The notes under the pieces: generated by a model | The model's database searches: none | What the model was told of the DNA's origin: nothing | The model's input: only the letters and a program-made list of their open reading frames with translations | Assembly: GCA_024684215.1 (NCBI GenBank) | Contig: JAIKXH010000019.1 | Span: 1-36,291, forward strand | Source: Lachnospiraceae bacterium | GTDB lineage: Bacteria > Bacillota > Clostridia > Lachnospirales > Lachnospiraceae | Length of the DNA: 36,291 nt | Direction: 5' to 3' | Shown: positions 1 through 8,120 of the stretch, in pieces | Layout of the letters: every line of letters starts with the position of its first letter | Numbering within the stretch: the stretch's first letter is position 1 | Program-made: the position numbers and the translations under genes

Positions 1-1
1 C

Positions 2-2959
2 GATCTTCGTGCCATGGTACAGCTCGACGGCGGACGTTTTGCTACTTCCGACCTTAACGATCTTTACCGCAGAATCATCAACAGAAATAACCGTCTTAAC
101 AGACTTCTTGAACTCGGTGCTCCCGATATCATCGTCAGAAATGAGAAGAGAATGCTTCAGGAAGCTGTTGATGCTCTTATTGATAACGGACGTAGAGGAA
201 GACCTGTTACCGGACCCGGAAACAGACCTCTCAAGTCTCTTTCAGACATGCTTAAAGGTAAGTCCGGACGTTTCCGTCAGAACCTCCTTGGTAAGCGTGT
301 TGACTACTCCGGACGTTCAGTTATCGTTGTAGGACCCGAACTTAAGATTTATCAGTGCGGACTTCCTAAGGAAATGGCTCTTGAGCTTTTCAAGCCCTTC
401 GTTATGAAGGAACTTGTTTTCCGTGGAATCAGCCAGAATATCAAAAATGCCAAGAAGCTTGTTGAGCACTGGGACAACCAGATTTGGGACGTTCTCGAAG
501 ATGTAATTCGTGAGCATCCTGTAATGCTTAACCGTGCTCCTACACTTCACAGACTTGGAATCCAGGCTTTCGAGCCCATCCTTGTTGAAGGTAAGGCAAT
601 CAAGCTTCATCCCCTCGTATGTACCGCGTTCAACGCAGACTTCGATGGAGACCAGATGGCAGTTCACCTTCCTCTTTCGGTTGAGGCACAGGCAGAGTGT
701 AGATTCCTTCTCCTCTCACCCAACAACCTCCTTAAGCCTTCGGACGGTGGCCCTGTAGCCGTTCCTTCACAGGATATGGTACTCGGTATCTACTATCTGA
801 CTCAGGAGAGAGGTACTTCAGTAGGAGATACCAGACCTGAACCCGGCGAGGGTATGAACTTTAAGGATATGAATGAAGCTATTCTCGCATATGAGAACAG
901 ATATATCACACTTCATTCAAGAATAAATGTAAGAGTAAGCAAGGTAAATGCTAAAGGTGAAACCATTACAGGAACTATATCCACCACTCTCGGAAGACTT
1001 TTCTTCAACGAAATCCTTCCTCAGGATCTTGGATATGTAGACAGAACCAACCCTGATGATTTCTTAAAGCCCGAGGTAGACTTCCTTGTTGGTAAGAAGC
1101 AGCTCAAGCAGATCCTTGAGAGAGTCATCAACAATCACGGTGTATTCAAGACCGCTGAGGTTCTTGATGATGTTAAGGCTATCGGTTATAAGTATTCAAC
1201 CAGAGCAGCTATGACCGTATCTATTTCAGATATGACCGTTCCTGCTGTTAAGCCCGAGCTTCTTGCACAGGCTCAGAATACAGTTGATGAGATCGCTATG
1301 AGATATCGTCGTGGTCTTTCAACCGAGGAAGAGCGTTATCGTCTTGTTATCGAGACATGGAATAAGACTGATGCACAGCTTACCGATGCTCTTCTTAAAG
1401 GACTTGATAAATACAACAACATATTCATGATGGCAGACTCCGGTGCCCGTGGTTCCAACCAGCAGATCAAGCAGCTTGCAGGTATGCGTGGACTTATGGC
1501 GGATACATCAGGACACACCATCGAACTTCCTATTAAGTCAAACTTCCGTGAAGGACTTGACGTACTCGAGTACTTCCTTTCCGCTCACGGTGCTCGTAAG
1601 GGACTTTCCGATACAGCGCTTCGTACAGCAGACTCCGGATACCTTACCCGTCGAATGGTTGACGTTTCACAGCAGCTTGTTATCCATGATGATGATTGCT
1701 GCGCAGGAAGAGAAGAAATTCCCGGAATGGAGGTTAAGGCCTTCATGGATGGTAAGGAAACCATCGAAGGACTTAAGGACCGTATCACCGGAAGAACTTC
1801 ATGCGAAGATATCTGTGATAAGAACGGAAAGATTCTCGTTAAGAAGAATCATATGATCACACCTGCCCGCGCTAATGCTATCTTAAAGGATGGCGTTGAC
1901 AAGGACGGAAATCCTATCACCAAGGTTAAGATTCGTACAATCCTTACCTGCCGTTCAAAGAATGGTATTTGTGCTAAGTGCTACGGTGCAAACATGGCAA
2001 CAGGCGAGCCCGTACAGGTTGGTGAGGCAGTCGGAATCATCGCTGCACAGTCAATCGGTGAGCCCGGTACACAGCTTACCATGAGAACATTCCACACCGG
2101 TGGTGTTGCGGGTGATAACATTACACAGGGTCTTCCCCGTGTCGAGGAGCTTTTCGAGGCCAGAAAGCCTAAGGGACTTGCTATTATCTGTGACTTTGGC
2201 GGAACAGTTGAAATCAGAGATACCAAGAAAAAGCGTGAGGTTGTTATCTCAGGTGTTGATGAGAACGGACAGCCCAGAAGCAAGGCATACTTAATCCCTT
2301 ACGGATCAAGAATCAAGGTTGTAGACGGACAGGAACTTGAAGCAGGTGATGAGCTTACCGAAGGTTCAGTATATCCTCATGACCTTATGAACATCAAGGG
2401 AATCAGAGCAGTACAGGATTATCTCTTAAGAGAAGTACAGCGTGTATATCGTCTCCAGGGTGTTGATATCGCAGATAAGCATATCGAAGTTCTTGTACGT
2501 CAGATGCTCAAGAAGGTTCGTGTAGATGAGAGCGGAGATTCACCTTATCTTCCCGGAACCATGGTTGACTTCGTAGAGTTCGAGGACACCAACGAAGAGC
2601 TTATTGCAGCAGGCAAGCAGCCCGCAGAAGGAAAGAGAATCATCCTTGGTATTACCAAGGCAGCTCTTGCAACTGACTCCTTCATGTCAGCCGCATCCTT
2701 CCAGGAGACTACAAAGGTACTTACCGATGCAGCAATTAAGGGACGTATCGATCCTCTTATCGGACTTAAGGAAAATGTTATCATTGGTAAACTTATTCCT
2801 GCAGGTACCGGACTTAGAAGATATCGTAACACTGCACTTTCTACCGACAACATGCTCGACACCATCGACTTTGATGAGTTCGAAGAGGTTGGAGAGGGTG
2901 AAGAAAATACCGAAGATGCTGTTCAGGTATCTGAGACCGAGTCTTCTGAGGAAGAGTAA
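2..2959 (+). CDS. rpoC: DNA-directed RNA polymerase subunit beta' (3' part, start lies outside window)
   Basis: This is the largest subunit of RNA polymerase, which carries the catalytic magnesium site. The reading frame is open from base 2, so the N-terminal zinc-binding and clamp region is missing and the first visible ATG at 14 is internal. The visible protein has the [18 protein letters not shown] block, the rudder and lid region ([13 protein letters not shown]), the catalytic loop [14 protein letters not shown] (three Asp that bind Mg), the trigger-loop region ([10 protein letters not shown]) and the C-terminal [11 protein letters not shown] block. Four cysteines of the second zinc site are present (CCAGREE, then [13 protein letters not shown]). 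The acidic C-terminal tail ([12 protein letters not shown]...SSEEE) is typical of Clostridia. An intrinsic terminator follows about 70 bases downstream. rpoB would be expected just outside the window. Identification is certain. Confidence 0.98.
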   Translation, partial: DLRAMVQLDGGRFATSDLNDLYRRIINRNNRLNRLLELGAPDIIVRNEKRMLQEAVDALIDNGRRGRPVTGPGNRPLKSLSDMLKGKSGRFRQNLLGKRVDYSGRSVIVVGPELKIYQCGLPKEMALELFKPFVMKELVFRGISQNIKNAKKLVEHWDNQIWDVLEDVIREHPVMLNRAPTLHRLGIQAFEPILVEGKAIKLHPLVCTAFNADFDGDQMAVHLPLSVEAQAECRFLLLSPNNLLKPSDGGPVAVPSQDMVLGIYYLTQERGTSVGDTRPEPGEGMNFKDMNEAILAYENRYITLHSRINVRVSKVNAKGETITGTISTTLGRLFFNEILPQDLGYVDRTNPDDFLKPEVDFLVGKKQLKQILERVINNHGVFKTAEVLDDVKAIGYKYSTRAAMTVSISDMTVPAVKPELLAQAQNTVDEIAMRYRRGLSTEEERYRLVIETWNKTDAQLTDALLKGLDKYNNIFMMADSGARGSNQQIKQLAGMRGLMADTSGHTIELPIKSNFREGLDVLEYFLSAHGARKGLSDTALRTADSGYLTRRMVDVSQQLVIHDDDCCAGREEIPGMEVKAFMDGKETIEGLKDRITGRTSCEDICDKNGKILVKKNHMITPARANAILKDGVDKDGNPITKVKIRTILTCRSKNGICAKCYGANMATGEPVQVGEAVGIIAAQSIGEPGTQLTMRTFHTGGVAGDNITQGLPRVEELFEARKPKGLAIICDFGGTVEIRDTKKKREVVISGVDENGQPRSKAYLIPYGSRIKVVDGQELEAGDELTEGSVYPHDLMNIKGIRAVQDYLLREVQRVYRLQGVDIADKHIEVLVRQMLKKVRVDESGDSPYLPGTMVDFVEFEDTNEELIAAGKQPAEGKRIILGITKAALATDSFMSAASFQETTKVLTDAAIKGRIDPLIGLKENVIIGKLIPAGTGLRRYRNTALSTDNMLDTIDFDEFEEVGEGEENTEDAVQVSETESSEEE

Positions 2960-3030
2960 TCATAGAGATGCTTATTGGTTTAATAGGTATTCTTTATAAA
3001 ACACAATTAAACAGGTTTATACCTTTTAGA

Positions 3031-3059
3031 CAGAGAGCCGTACAGGCTCTCTGTTTTTT
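3031..3059 (+). terminator. Rho-independent terminator after rpoC
   Basis: A perfect 9-bp inverted repeat (CAGAGAGCC at 3031-3039, GGCTCTCTG at 3045-3053) with a 5-base loop is followed directly by six T residues. It sits 70 bases after the rpoC stop and separates rpoC from the zinc operon. Confidence 0.95.
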
Positions 3060-3134
3060 ATTTATAATTATTTAGCTGATACTATTTATAATTATTTTGT
3101 TGCTATTATTAATAATTTTTTAACTACTGTAATG

Positions 3135-3163
3135 TTGACTTTTTGAGCCTTTGGTAGTAAAGT
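3135..3163 (+). promoter_or_regulatory. Candidate sigma-A promoter of the zinc operon
   Basis: TTGACT at 3135-3140 and TAAAGT at 3158-3163 are separated by exactly 17 bases. The predicted transcription start, near 3169-3171, falls inside the first Fur-family operator, which suits simple repression. The 70 bases upstream are very AT-rich. Confidence 0.6.
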
Positions 3164-3178
3164 TGGGAATGGTTCTCA
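3164..3178. promoter_or_regulatory. Fur-family operator 1 (7-1-7 inverted repeat, imperfect)
   Basis: The 15-base element TGGGAATGGTTCTCA is a 7-1-7 inverted repeat with two mismatched positions. It has the same architecture as Fur, Zur and PerR boxes and matches operator 2 downstream. It directly follows the -10 hexamer, so occupancy should block transcription initiation. Confidence 0.7.
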
Positions 3179-3187
3179 AATTAATTA

Positions 3188-3202
3188 TGGGAATGATTCC
3201 CA
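3188..3202. promoter_or_regulatory. Fur-family (probable Zur) operator 2, perfect 7-1-7 palindrome
   Basis: TGGGAATGATTCCCA is a perfect 7-1-7 palindrome around G3195. Its centre is 24 bases from that of operator 1, about two helical turns, so two dimers could bind the same face. It ends 24 bases before the start codon of the Fur-family regulator, which suggests autoregulation. The zinc transporter genes downstream argue for Zur rather than Fur or PerR, but this is inference from context. Confidence 0.75.
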
Positions 3203-3226
3203 ATTTAGCTTTGAGAGGAAGAGATT

Positions 3227-3655
3227 ATGGGAATAAGAGCAAAGTATAAAACCAAACAACAGGAGATAATACTAAGCTACCTAAAAGAGAATAAAGACGG
3301 ACATGTTACCATCGCGGATATGTGCGATCACATACGTAACATGGGATTATCGGTTGGACAGTCGACGGTTTACAGACAAATGGACTATCTGGTCGAGGAG
3401 GGGCTTGTTAACAAGTATATAATCGATGTCAACAGTCCGGCTTGTTTTGAATATGTCGGCGATGGGCATGAAGATGAGCAAATCGCCTGCATTCACCTCA
3501 AATGCGAGACCTGTGGAAAGCTGATACATCTAAAATGCAGCGAAATGCAGGAGCTTGAGCATCATCTTTTTGGAACCCATAATTTTAAAATAGATCCCAC
3601 CAGGACGGTTTTGTACGGAATATGCGAAAAATGTCAGAATCAAAAAACAGAATAG
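3227..3655 (+). CDS. zur: Fur-family transcriptional regulator, probable zinc uptake regulator Zur
   Basis: A 142-residue Fur-superfamily repressor. The N-terminal winged helix contains the typical STVYRQMDYLVEEGLV recognition-helix block at about residues 46-61. The C-terminal dimerisation domain has two CxxC pairs (C93/C96 and C133/C136) that form the structural zinc site, plus His-rich segments (GDGHEDEQIACIHLKC, ELEHHLFGTHNF) that supply the regulatory metal site. GAGAGGAAG precedes the ATG. It is the first gene of an operon containing znuA, znuC and znuB and lies directly behind two Fur-type boxes. Zinc is therefore the best guess for the metal; the sequence alone cannot exclude Fur or PerR specificity. 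Confidence 0.85.
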   Translation: MGIRAKYKTKQQEIILSYLKENKDGHVTIADMCDHIRNMGLSVGQSTVYRQMDYLVEEGLVNKYIIDVNSPACFEYVGDGHEDEQIACIHLKCETCGKLIHLKCSEMQELEHHLFGTHNFKIDPTRTVLYGICEKCQNQKTE

Positions 3656-3954
3656 ATATACACAGAGCCGGTAAAACAATAGGTACAGTTATGGCAATAA
3701 TTTGCCTCCTGTTTGTCATATGTTTTTCATCATATATATCCGGCGAAGAGTTTCACCATGAGTGTAGTGGTGAACACTGTCCAATATGTGAACTTTTAGA
3801 CGAATGCGGAAATACGGTTAATCATATACACCTGGTCACACCGGTTGTAATTATATTGGGCGTATTAATTTTATCTATAAGTGTAGTAGGTAGAATAGAG
3901 TATTATTATAAAGAGTGGTCTTTGGTATCATACAAAGTCCGACTTAATGATTGA
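3622..3954 (+). CDS. Small Cys/His-containing membrane protein of the zinc operon, function unknown
   Basis: A 110-residue protein whose ATG lies inside the end of the regulator gene (34-base overlap, different frame), so the two are probably translationally coupled. A second ATG three codons later is also possible. It has an N-terminal TM segment (about residues 21-40, GTVMAIICLLFVICFSSYI), a short extracytoplasmic loop rich in possible metal ligands (EEFHHECSGEHCPICELLDECGN), then a second TM segment (about 70-90) and a basic cytoplasmic tail. The spacing HH-x-C-x4-HC-x2-C looks like a metal-binding motif. I do not recognise a named family. Its place between zur and znuA suggests a role in zinc sensing or handling, which is inference. 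Confidence 0.75.
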   Translation: MRKMSESKNRIDIHRAGKTIGTVMAIICLLFVICFSSYISGEEFHHECSGEHCPICELLDECGNTVNHIHLVTPVVIILGVLILSISVVGRIEYYYKEWSLVSYKVRLND

Positions 3955-4047
3955 TGAAAATGAGATATGAATTGTAAATATGTCAGAAACACTTAAATAC
4001 AATTATTATACATTTTTATCAGATTGTTTAATCATTAAGGAGTAATT

Positions 4048-5208
4048 ATGAAAAAAATAATTTCAGCTATAGTTATAGCTTTTTATGCAGTATTTTGTCT
4101 TGCAGGATGCGCTGCAGATGCTACAGGTAGCGCTAACAATGGAAAAATAAGTGTAGTAACAACAATCTTCCCTGAGTACGACTGGGTTAAAAACATTATG
4201 GGAGATAAAGCAGCGGATGCGGATGTTACTATGCTTCTTGATAACGGGGTGGATCTTCACAGCTATCAGCCTACTGCGATGGATATCGCAAAGATTTCGG
4301 ATTGTGACCTTTTTATATATGTAGGAGGGGAATCTGACGGATGGGTTGAGGATGCACTTTCCGAAGCAACTAATAAAGATATGGTAGTAATCAACCTGCT
4401 CGAGACCCTTGGCAGCACAGTAAAATCTGAAGAAATAAAGGAAGGCATGGAGCATGTTCACGACCATGAGGAAGGCGAGGACCACGACCATGAAGAGGGC
4501 GAGGACCACGACCACGAGGAAGGCGAGGACCACGACCATGAAGAGGGAGAGGACCACGACCATGAGGAAGGCGAGGAGCACGACCATGAAGAGGGCGAGG
4601 ACCACGACCACGAAGAGGGCGAGGACCACGACCACGAGGAAGGTGAAGAGCACGATCATGAACACGAGCACGAGTCTGATGAGCATGTATGGCTCTCGCT
4701 CAAAAATGCTGCAGTAATCTGTGAAGCAATTGAAGCTGGACTTGAAAAAGCAGATGCCGCTAACGCAGATACTTACAAGGCAAATCTTGCAACATATAAG
4801 GCAGAACTTGCGGAGCTTGATGCGCAGTATGCCGAGACTGTAGACGGAGCAGCCTACAAAACTCTTTTATTCGGCGACAGATTCCCCTTCAGATACATGG
4901 TTGACGATTACGGCATCGATTACTTTGCGGCATTTACAGGATGCTCTGCCGAAACCGAAGCAAGCTTCGAGACCATAGTATTTCTTGCCGGAAAGGTTGA
5001 TGAACTTGGCCTAAAGCATGTTATGAAGATAGAGGGCACCGCAACCGATATTGCGGATACAGTAGTTAATAACACTGCAAACAAAGATCAGGATGTACTT
5101 ACCCTTGATTCTATGCAGTCAACAACATCAAGGGATGTAGCTGCAGGTACAACATACCTCAGCGTTATGAAGAGCAACCTTGAAGTGCTCAAAACAGCAT
5201 TAAATTAA
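4048..5208 (+). CDS. znuA: Zinc ABC transporter substrate-binding lipoprotein (ZnuA/AdcA type) with expanded His-rich repeat
   Basis: A 386-residue cluster A-I solute-binding protein for divalent metal. A signal peptide ends in the lipobox LAGC (C21), so it is lipid-anchored outside the membrane. H71 (GVDLHSYQPT) and H213 (DEHVWLSL) match the first two metal-binding histidines of the family. Where ZnuA proteins usually have a third histidine, this one reads GDRFPFRYM (residues 276-284); D354 near the end may be the fourth ligand. Residues 138-201 are eight tandem octapeptides HDHEEGE(D/E) plus a partial ninth, forming a very long acidic, His-rich loop. AAGGAG lies 5 bases before the ATG. znuC and znuB follow with short gaps. 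Function as the zinc receptor is well supported; specificity for zinc over manganese comes from the His loop and operon. Confidence 0.93.
   Translation: MKKIISAIVIAFYAVFCLAGCAADATGSANNGKISVVTTIFPEYDWVKNIMGDKAADADVTMLLDNGVDLHSYQPTAMDIAKISDCDLFIYVGGESDGWVEDALSEATNKDMVVINLLETLGSTVKSEEIKEGMEHVHDHEEGEDHDHEEGEDHDHEEGEDHDHEEGEDHDHEEGEEHDHEEGEDHDHEEGEDHDHEEGEEHDHEHEHESDEHVWLSLKNAAVICEAIEAGLEKADAANADTYKANLATYKAELAELDAQYAETVDGAAYKTLLFGDRFPFRYMVDDYGIDYFAAFTGCSAETEASFETIVFLAGKVDELGLKHVMKIEGTATDIADTVVNNTANKDQDVLTLDSMQSTTSRDVAAGTTYLSVMKSNLEVLKTALN
4459..4674. repeat. 24-bp tandem repeat (8 full copies plus 1 partial) coding for HDHEEGE(D/E)
   Basis: Eight consecutive 24-base units (4459-4650) each encode H-D-H-E-E-G-E-D/E, and a ninth, diverged unit (4651-4674) encodes HDHEHEHE. 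Units differ only by synonymous changes (cat/cac, gag/gaa, ggc/gga/ggt) and two D to E changes, so they arose by recent duplication with some selection on protein sequence. The unit is a multiple of three, so copy-number changes stay in frame. Confidence 0.97.
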
Positions 5209-5246
5209 GTATAAATTAGGGTATAAACCCTTACGGAGGAATTAAA

Positions 5247-5945
5247 ATGGCACTGCTTAAGGCAGAGAATCTATCTCTTGGATACGATAATCAATCGATT
5301 GTCACAAACCTTAGCTTTGAAGTGAATATCGGTGATTATCTTTGTATTGTCGGAGAGAACGGATCCGGAAAAACAACTCTTATGAAGACCATATTGGGCT
5401 TGCAGAAGCCTTATTCCGGTTCAATCGTTTTTGGAGACGGACTTACAAAAAAAGATATAGGATATCTGCCTCAGCAGACCCTTGTGCAGAGAGATTTCCC
5501 TGCAGCGGTAAGAGAAATCGTTATATCGGGATGTCAGGCTAAATGCGGCATGAGACCTTTTTATAATAAGGCCGAAAAGGAGCTGGCTGCTCAGAATATG
5601 GAGAAGATGGGTATAACCCATTTGAAAGACAGATGCTACAGAGAATTATCCGGTGGCCAGCAACAAAGAGTTCTTCTTGCAAGAGCGCTTTGCGCCACCG
5701 GCAAAATTCTTCTTTTGGACGAGCCTGTCGCAGGCCTTGACCCTAAGGTTACTGCGGAAATGTACTCTCTGATAGAGGGACTTAACAAAGAGGGAATCAG
5801 CATAATTATGATATCTCACGATGTATCGGTGGCCCTTAAATATGCCAGTCATATCCTTCATATTGGAGATACCTTGTTTTTCGGTACAAAAGACGAATAT
5901 TTGGAAAGCAACTCAGGTCGTAACTTTTTGGGAGAGGGGGTATAA
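5247..5945 (+). CDS. znuC: Zinc ABC transporter ATP-binding protein
   Basis: A 232-residue ABC ATPase that would power zinc import at the inner face of the membrane. Walker A is GENGSGKTT at residues 36-44, the Q-loop lies in the YLPQQ segment, the signature is LSGGQQQR at 134-141, Walker B is ILLLDEP (D158, E159) and the switch histidine is H191 (ISHD). ACGGAGG precedes the ATG by about 7 bases. The gene sits 38 bases after znuA and 2 bases before znuB, as in other znuACB/adcACB operons. No key residue is missing. Confidence 0.95.
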   Translation: MALLKAENLSLGYDNQSIVTNLSFEVNIGDYLCIVGENGSGKTTLMKTILGLQKPYSGSIVFGDGLTKKDIGYLPQQTLVQRDFPAAVREIVISGCQAKCGMRPFYNKAEKELAAQNMEKMGITHLKDRCYRELSGGQQQRVLLARALCATGKILLLDEPVAGLDPKVTAEMYSLIEGLNKEGISIIMISHDVSVALKYASHILHIGDTLFFGTKDEYLESNSGRNFLGEGV

Positions 5946-5947
5946 AA

Positions 5948-6790
5948 ATGATTTTCGATAAACTTATAAATTACCTCCACTATCCTTTTGTAAGATACGC
6001 AATAATAGTGGCTGTACTTATAGCACTTTGCTCATCCTTACTCGGAGTAACGCTGGTACTAAAGAGATTTTCATACATAGGCGACGGATTATCCCATGTA
6101 GCTTTTGGAGCGATGTCTGTTGCAACGGTTATGAAGCTTACCAACAATATGCTTCTAATATTGCCTGTTACTATTCTTGCAGCTGTACTTTTGCTTCGCA
6201 AGGGCAACAATGCAAAGATAAAAGGTGATGCCGCAATAGCAATGATAAGCGTCGGTGCTTTGGCATTTGGTTATCTGATAATGAACGTTTTTTCAGCTTC
6301 GTCAAATCTTTCGGGAGATGTGTGCAGTACGCTGTTCGGAGCAACTTCTATCCTTACGCTAAAGCCGCGGGAAGTCGTTCTCTGCATAGTTCTTTCGGTA
6401 TTGGTTGTAGCTATATTTATTATATTTTACAATAAGATTTTCGCGGTTACCTTCGACGAAGACTTTTCAAAGGCCAGCGGTGTAAACGCGAATGCATATA
6501 ATTTATTGATTGCGGTTGTAATTGCAGTTATAATAGTTCTCGCAATGAACCTGGTTGGTTCGCTTTTAATTTCGGCTCTTGTAATATTCCCTGCTTTATC
6601 AGCCATGAGGATATTCAAGAACTTTAAACAGGTTACGATTTTCTCCGCTATCATTTCAGTTATTTGTGCTTTACTCGGCCTTATAATATCGATTCTTGCG
6701 GAGACACCTATCGGATCTACTATAGTCGCAGTGGATGTTGTATTGTTCCTTATATGTATGCTTATAGGAAAACTGGTAGGACAGAGATAA
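5948..6790 (+). CDS. znuB: Zinc ABC transporter permease (ABC-3 family)
   Basis: A 280-residue, very hydrophobic protein with seven to nine predicted membrane segments, typical of ABC-3 metal permeases. Diagnostic stretches are SLLGVTLVLKRFSYIGDGLSHVAF near the N-terminus and NLVGSLLISALVIFPALSAM in the second half, plus FDEDFSKASGVNA, the cytoplasmic loop that normally contacts the ATPase. The gene begins 2 bases after the znuC stop, and its ribosome binding site (GAGAGGGGG) lies in the znuC end, so translation is probably coupled. It would form the channel for the ZnuA/ZnuC system. Confidence 0.95.
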   Translation: MIFDKLINYLHYPFVRYAIIVAVLIALCSSLLGVTLVLKRFSYIGDGLSHVAFGAMSVATVMKLTNNMLLILPVTILAAVLLLRKGNNAKIKGDAAIAMISVGALAFGYLIMNVFSASSNLSGDVCSTLFGATSILTLKPREVVLCIVLSVLVVAIFIIFYNKIFAVTFDEDFSKASGVNANAYNLLIAVVIAVIIVLAMNLVGSLLISALVIFPALSAMRIFKNFKQVTIFSAIISVICALLGLIISILAETPIGSTIVAVDVVLFLICMLIGKLVGQR

Positions 6791-6809
6791 TCATTAAGAG
6801 GTATTTATA

Positions 6810-7541
6810 GTGATTAAACGGTTAATTTGCAAAAATGTGTCGGTGAAGGCGACTATTGCAGTGCTTATATGTGCGGCGCTGAGTCTAAGCGCATGCTCTG
6901 ACGGCGGTGTGGGAACACATGGCAAAACCGGCCCTCAGGGAGTTGGAGATGTGCTTCAACAGCAAATGGAAAAGGAAGACTCCGAAGGAAACGAAACCAC
7001 AAATAGTGAACCGGACAAGATTGTAAACGAAAACAGCAGTGATGCAAATACCGTATCAGAACCTGAATACATAATAGGTGATGACGGTACATTACAGGAA
7101 GCAGGCAGCGAAAATTCCACAGACGGAAATACAGATTCCGGTAGTACAGATTCTGCAGGAGCCGAAAATGTTGTGACGGAGTCCTCCGGAAATGGTGAGA
7201 TTGATATCGATCTTACTGATATGGGAGCGGATATGGTCTATGCCGAAGTTTATAATATGATGGCCCGCCCAAATGATTATATCGGCAAGACTATTAAAAT
7301 GACCGGACTTTACAGTTATTATTATGATGAAAACAGTGGGAAAGAGTATCATGCCTGTATCATAGAAGATGCGCTTGCTTGCTGCTCTCAGGGAATCGAA
7401 TTTGTTCCGACCGATAATTATAAGTATCCTGATGATTTCCCTGAAAATGGCGGATATGTAACGGTTACGGGAGTTTTTGATATATATCTTGAAGCAGATT
7501 TTGCATTCATGACTTTAAGAAATGCTATTATAGAGAAATAA
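6810..7541 (+). CDS. Lipoprotein of the zinc operon with a C-terminal OB-like domain, function unknown
   Basis: A 243-residue predicted lipoprotein starting at GTG 6810 with TAAGAGG upstream. The signal peptide ends in the lipobox LSAC (C29). Residues 30-125 are a low-complexity Ser/Asn/Glu/Asp-rich linker. The C-terminal 110 residues form a compact domain with the pattern YIGKTIKMTGLY...CIIEDALACCSQGIEFVP...GGYVTVTGVFDIY. That pattern (GK.V.LTG, a CC pair, then V.V.G) resembles the OB-like C-terminal domain of the YcgQ/TIGR03943 family; this is my reading and not a verified match. It is 19 bases after znuB and is the last gene before the operon terminator. A role in extracytoplasmic zinc handling is plausible. 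Confidence 0.8.
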   Translation: MIKRLICKNVSVKATIAVLICAALSLSACSDGGVGTHGKTGPQGVGDVLQQQMEKEDSEGNETTNSEPDKIVNENSSDANTVSEPEYIIGDDGTLQEAGSENSTDGNTDSGSTDSAGAENVVTESSGNGEIDIDLTDMGADMVYAEVYNMMARPNDYIGKTIKMTGLYSYYYDENSGKEYHACIIEDALACCSQGIEFVPTDNYKYPDDFPENGGYVTVTGVFDIYLEADFAFMTLRNAIIEK

Positions 7542-7543
7542 TA

Positions 7544-7593
7544 AAAAAGCACAACTACGCGCTACTTAATAGTAACTTGCAGTTGTGCTTTTT
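7544..7593. terminator. Bidirectional terminator between the zinc operon and the minus-strand pilin-like cluster
   Basis: A 13-bp perfect stem (AAAAAGCACAACT at 7544-7556, AGTTGTGCTTTTT at 7581-7593) encloses a 24-base loop that contains a second short hairpin (TACT/AGTA). The A-run on one side and the T-run on the other let it work for both convergent transcripts. It begins 2 bases after the lipoprotein stop and ends 1 base before the stop codon of the minus-strand gene. Confidence 0.93.
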
Positions 7594-7594
7594 A

Positions 7595-8056
7595 CTATTC
7601 TATTGTAACTGTGTCTAAAGAGCTGCCGGAATTAACCTTCCATCCTACAATTCTGTAAAAAGGGCTGTTATCATCAGCGGGATAATCAATTGCAAGCTCA
7701 ACATACAGCTTTTGCTTTGAATCTATATCAATTACAAAGGTTCTGGATGCTCCGCCGACAGAATTGAAATAGGCTGTCTCATCGCCCTCTGAGAGGGTGT
7801 AGGCGGTCAAAAGCTCGCTGTCTATATCGGCTATAAGCTCCTGCGCTCTATTGCAGGCGGCGTAATACTCGCCTGTTCTGGTTATGACCTTTCCTCCAAG
7901 CTTTCTGTCTGAATTGGAACTCACAACGCACAGAACCGCAAAAGCGACAAGGCAGAGCGTTACAAATATCAAAAGAATCGATGTGGAACCCGGGTTTAGC
8001 TTAAACTCGGGTGCATTTTTAGGGGAATCTCCCAAAAGCGATTTTTTATTGTTCAT
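7595..8056 (-). CDS. Single-TM, minor-pseudopilin-like protein, last gene of the GspF/pilin-like cluster
   Basis: A 153-residue protein with a cytoplasmic N-terminus of about 20 residues, one hydrophobic segment (GSTSILLIFVTLCLVAFAVL, about 23-42) and an extracytoplasmic domain of 110 residues with the pattern ACNRAQELIADIDSELL followed by beta-rich sequence. A Gly-Ser directly before a hydrophobic helix recalls GspK/PilX minor pilins (RGxALL), but no clear prepilin peptidase site is seen. The ribosome binding site is weak (TAGG). A block of four 13-bp repeats lies just upstream. I do not recognise a named family; a pilus or secretion role is inferred from the adjacent platform protein. Confidence 0.8.
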   Translation of the reverse strand: MNNKKSLLGDSPKNAPEFKLNPGSTSILLIFVTLCLVAFAVLCVVSSNSDRKLGGKVITRTGEYYAACNRAQELIADIDSELLTAYTLSEGDETAYFNSVGGASRTFVIDIDSKQKLYVELAIDYPADDNSPFYRIVGWKVNSGSSLDTVTIE

Positions 8057-8068
8057 TCATTTAACCTA

Positions 8069-8120
8069 CTTATAAATGTCTTTTATAAATGCCTTATATA
8101 AATGCCTCTTATAATTGCCT
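8069..8120. repeat. Four tandem 13-bp repeats upstream of the last pilin-like gene
   Basis: Four head-to-tail 13-base units lie at 8069-8081, 8082-8094, 8095-8107 and 8108-8120, consensus (C/T)TTATAAATGCCT, each with one or two changes. On the coding (minus) strand each unit reads AGGCATTTATAAG. The array fills most of the 92-base gap between two minus-strand genes and ends 12 bases upstream of the start codon at 8056. Confidence 0.92.

Noticed and set aside
4063-4686. Minus-strand open frame of 207 codons, rich in Val/Leu, opposite the start of znuA
   Set aside because: It is open only because the His/Asp/Glu repeat of znuA has no stop on the opposite strand; it lacks a ribosome binding site and lies inside a clear gene.
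8069-8120. Short repeats considered as a CRISPR array
   Set aside because: Units are 13 bp, directly head-to-tail with no spacers, and no cas gene is near.
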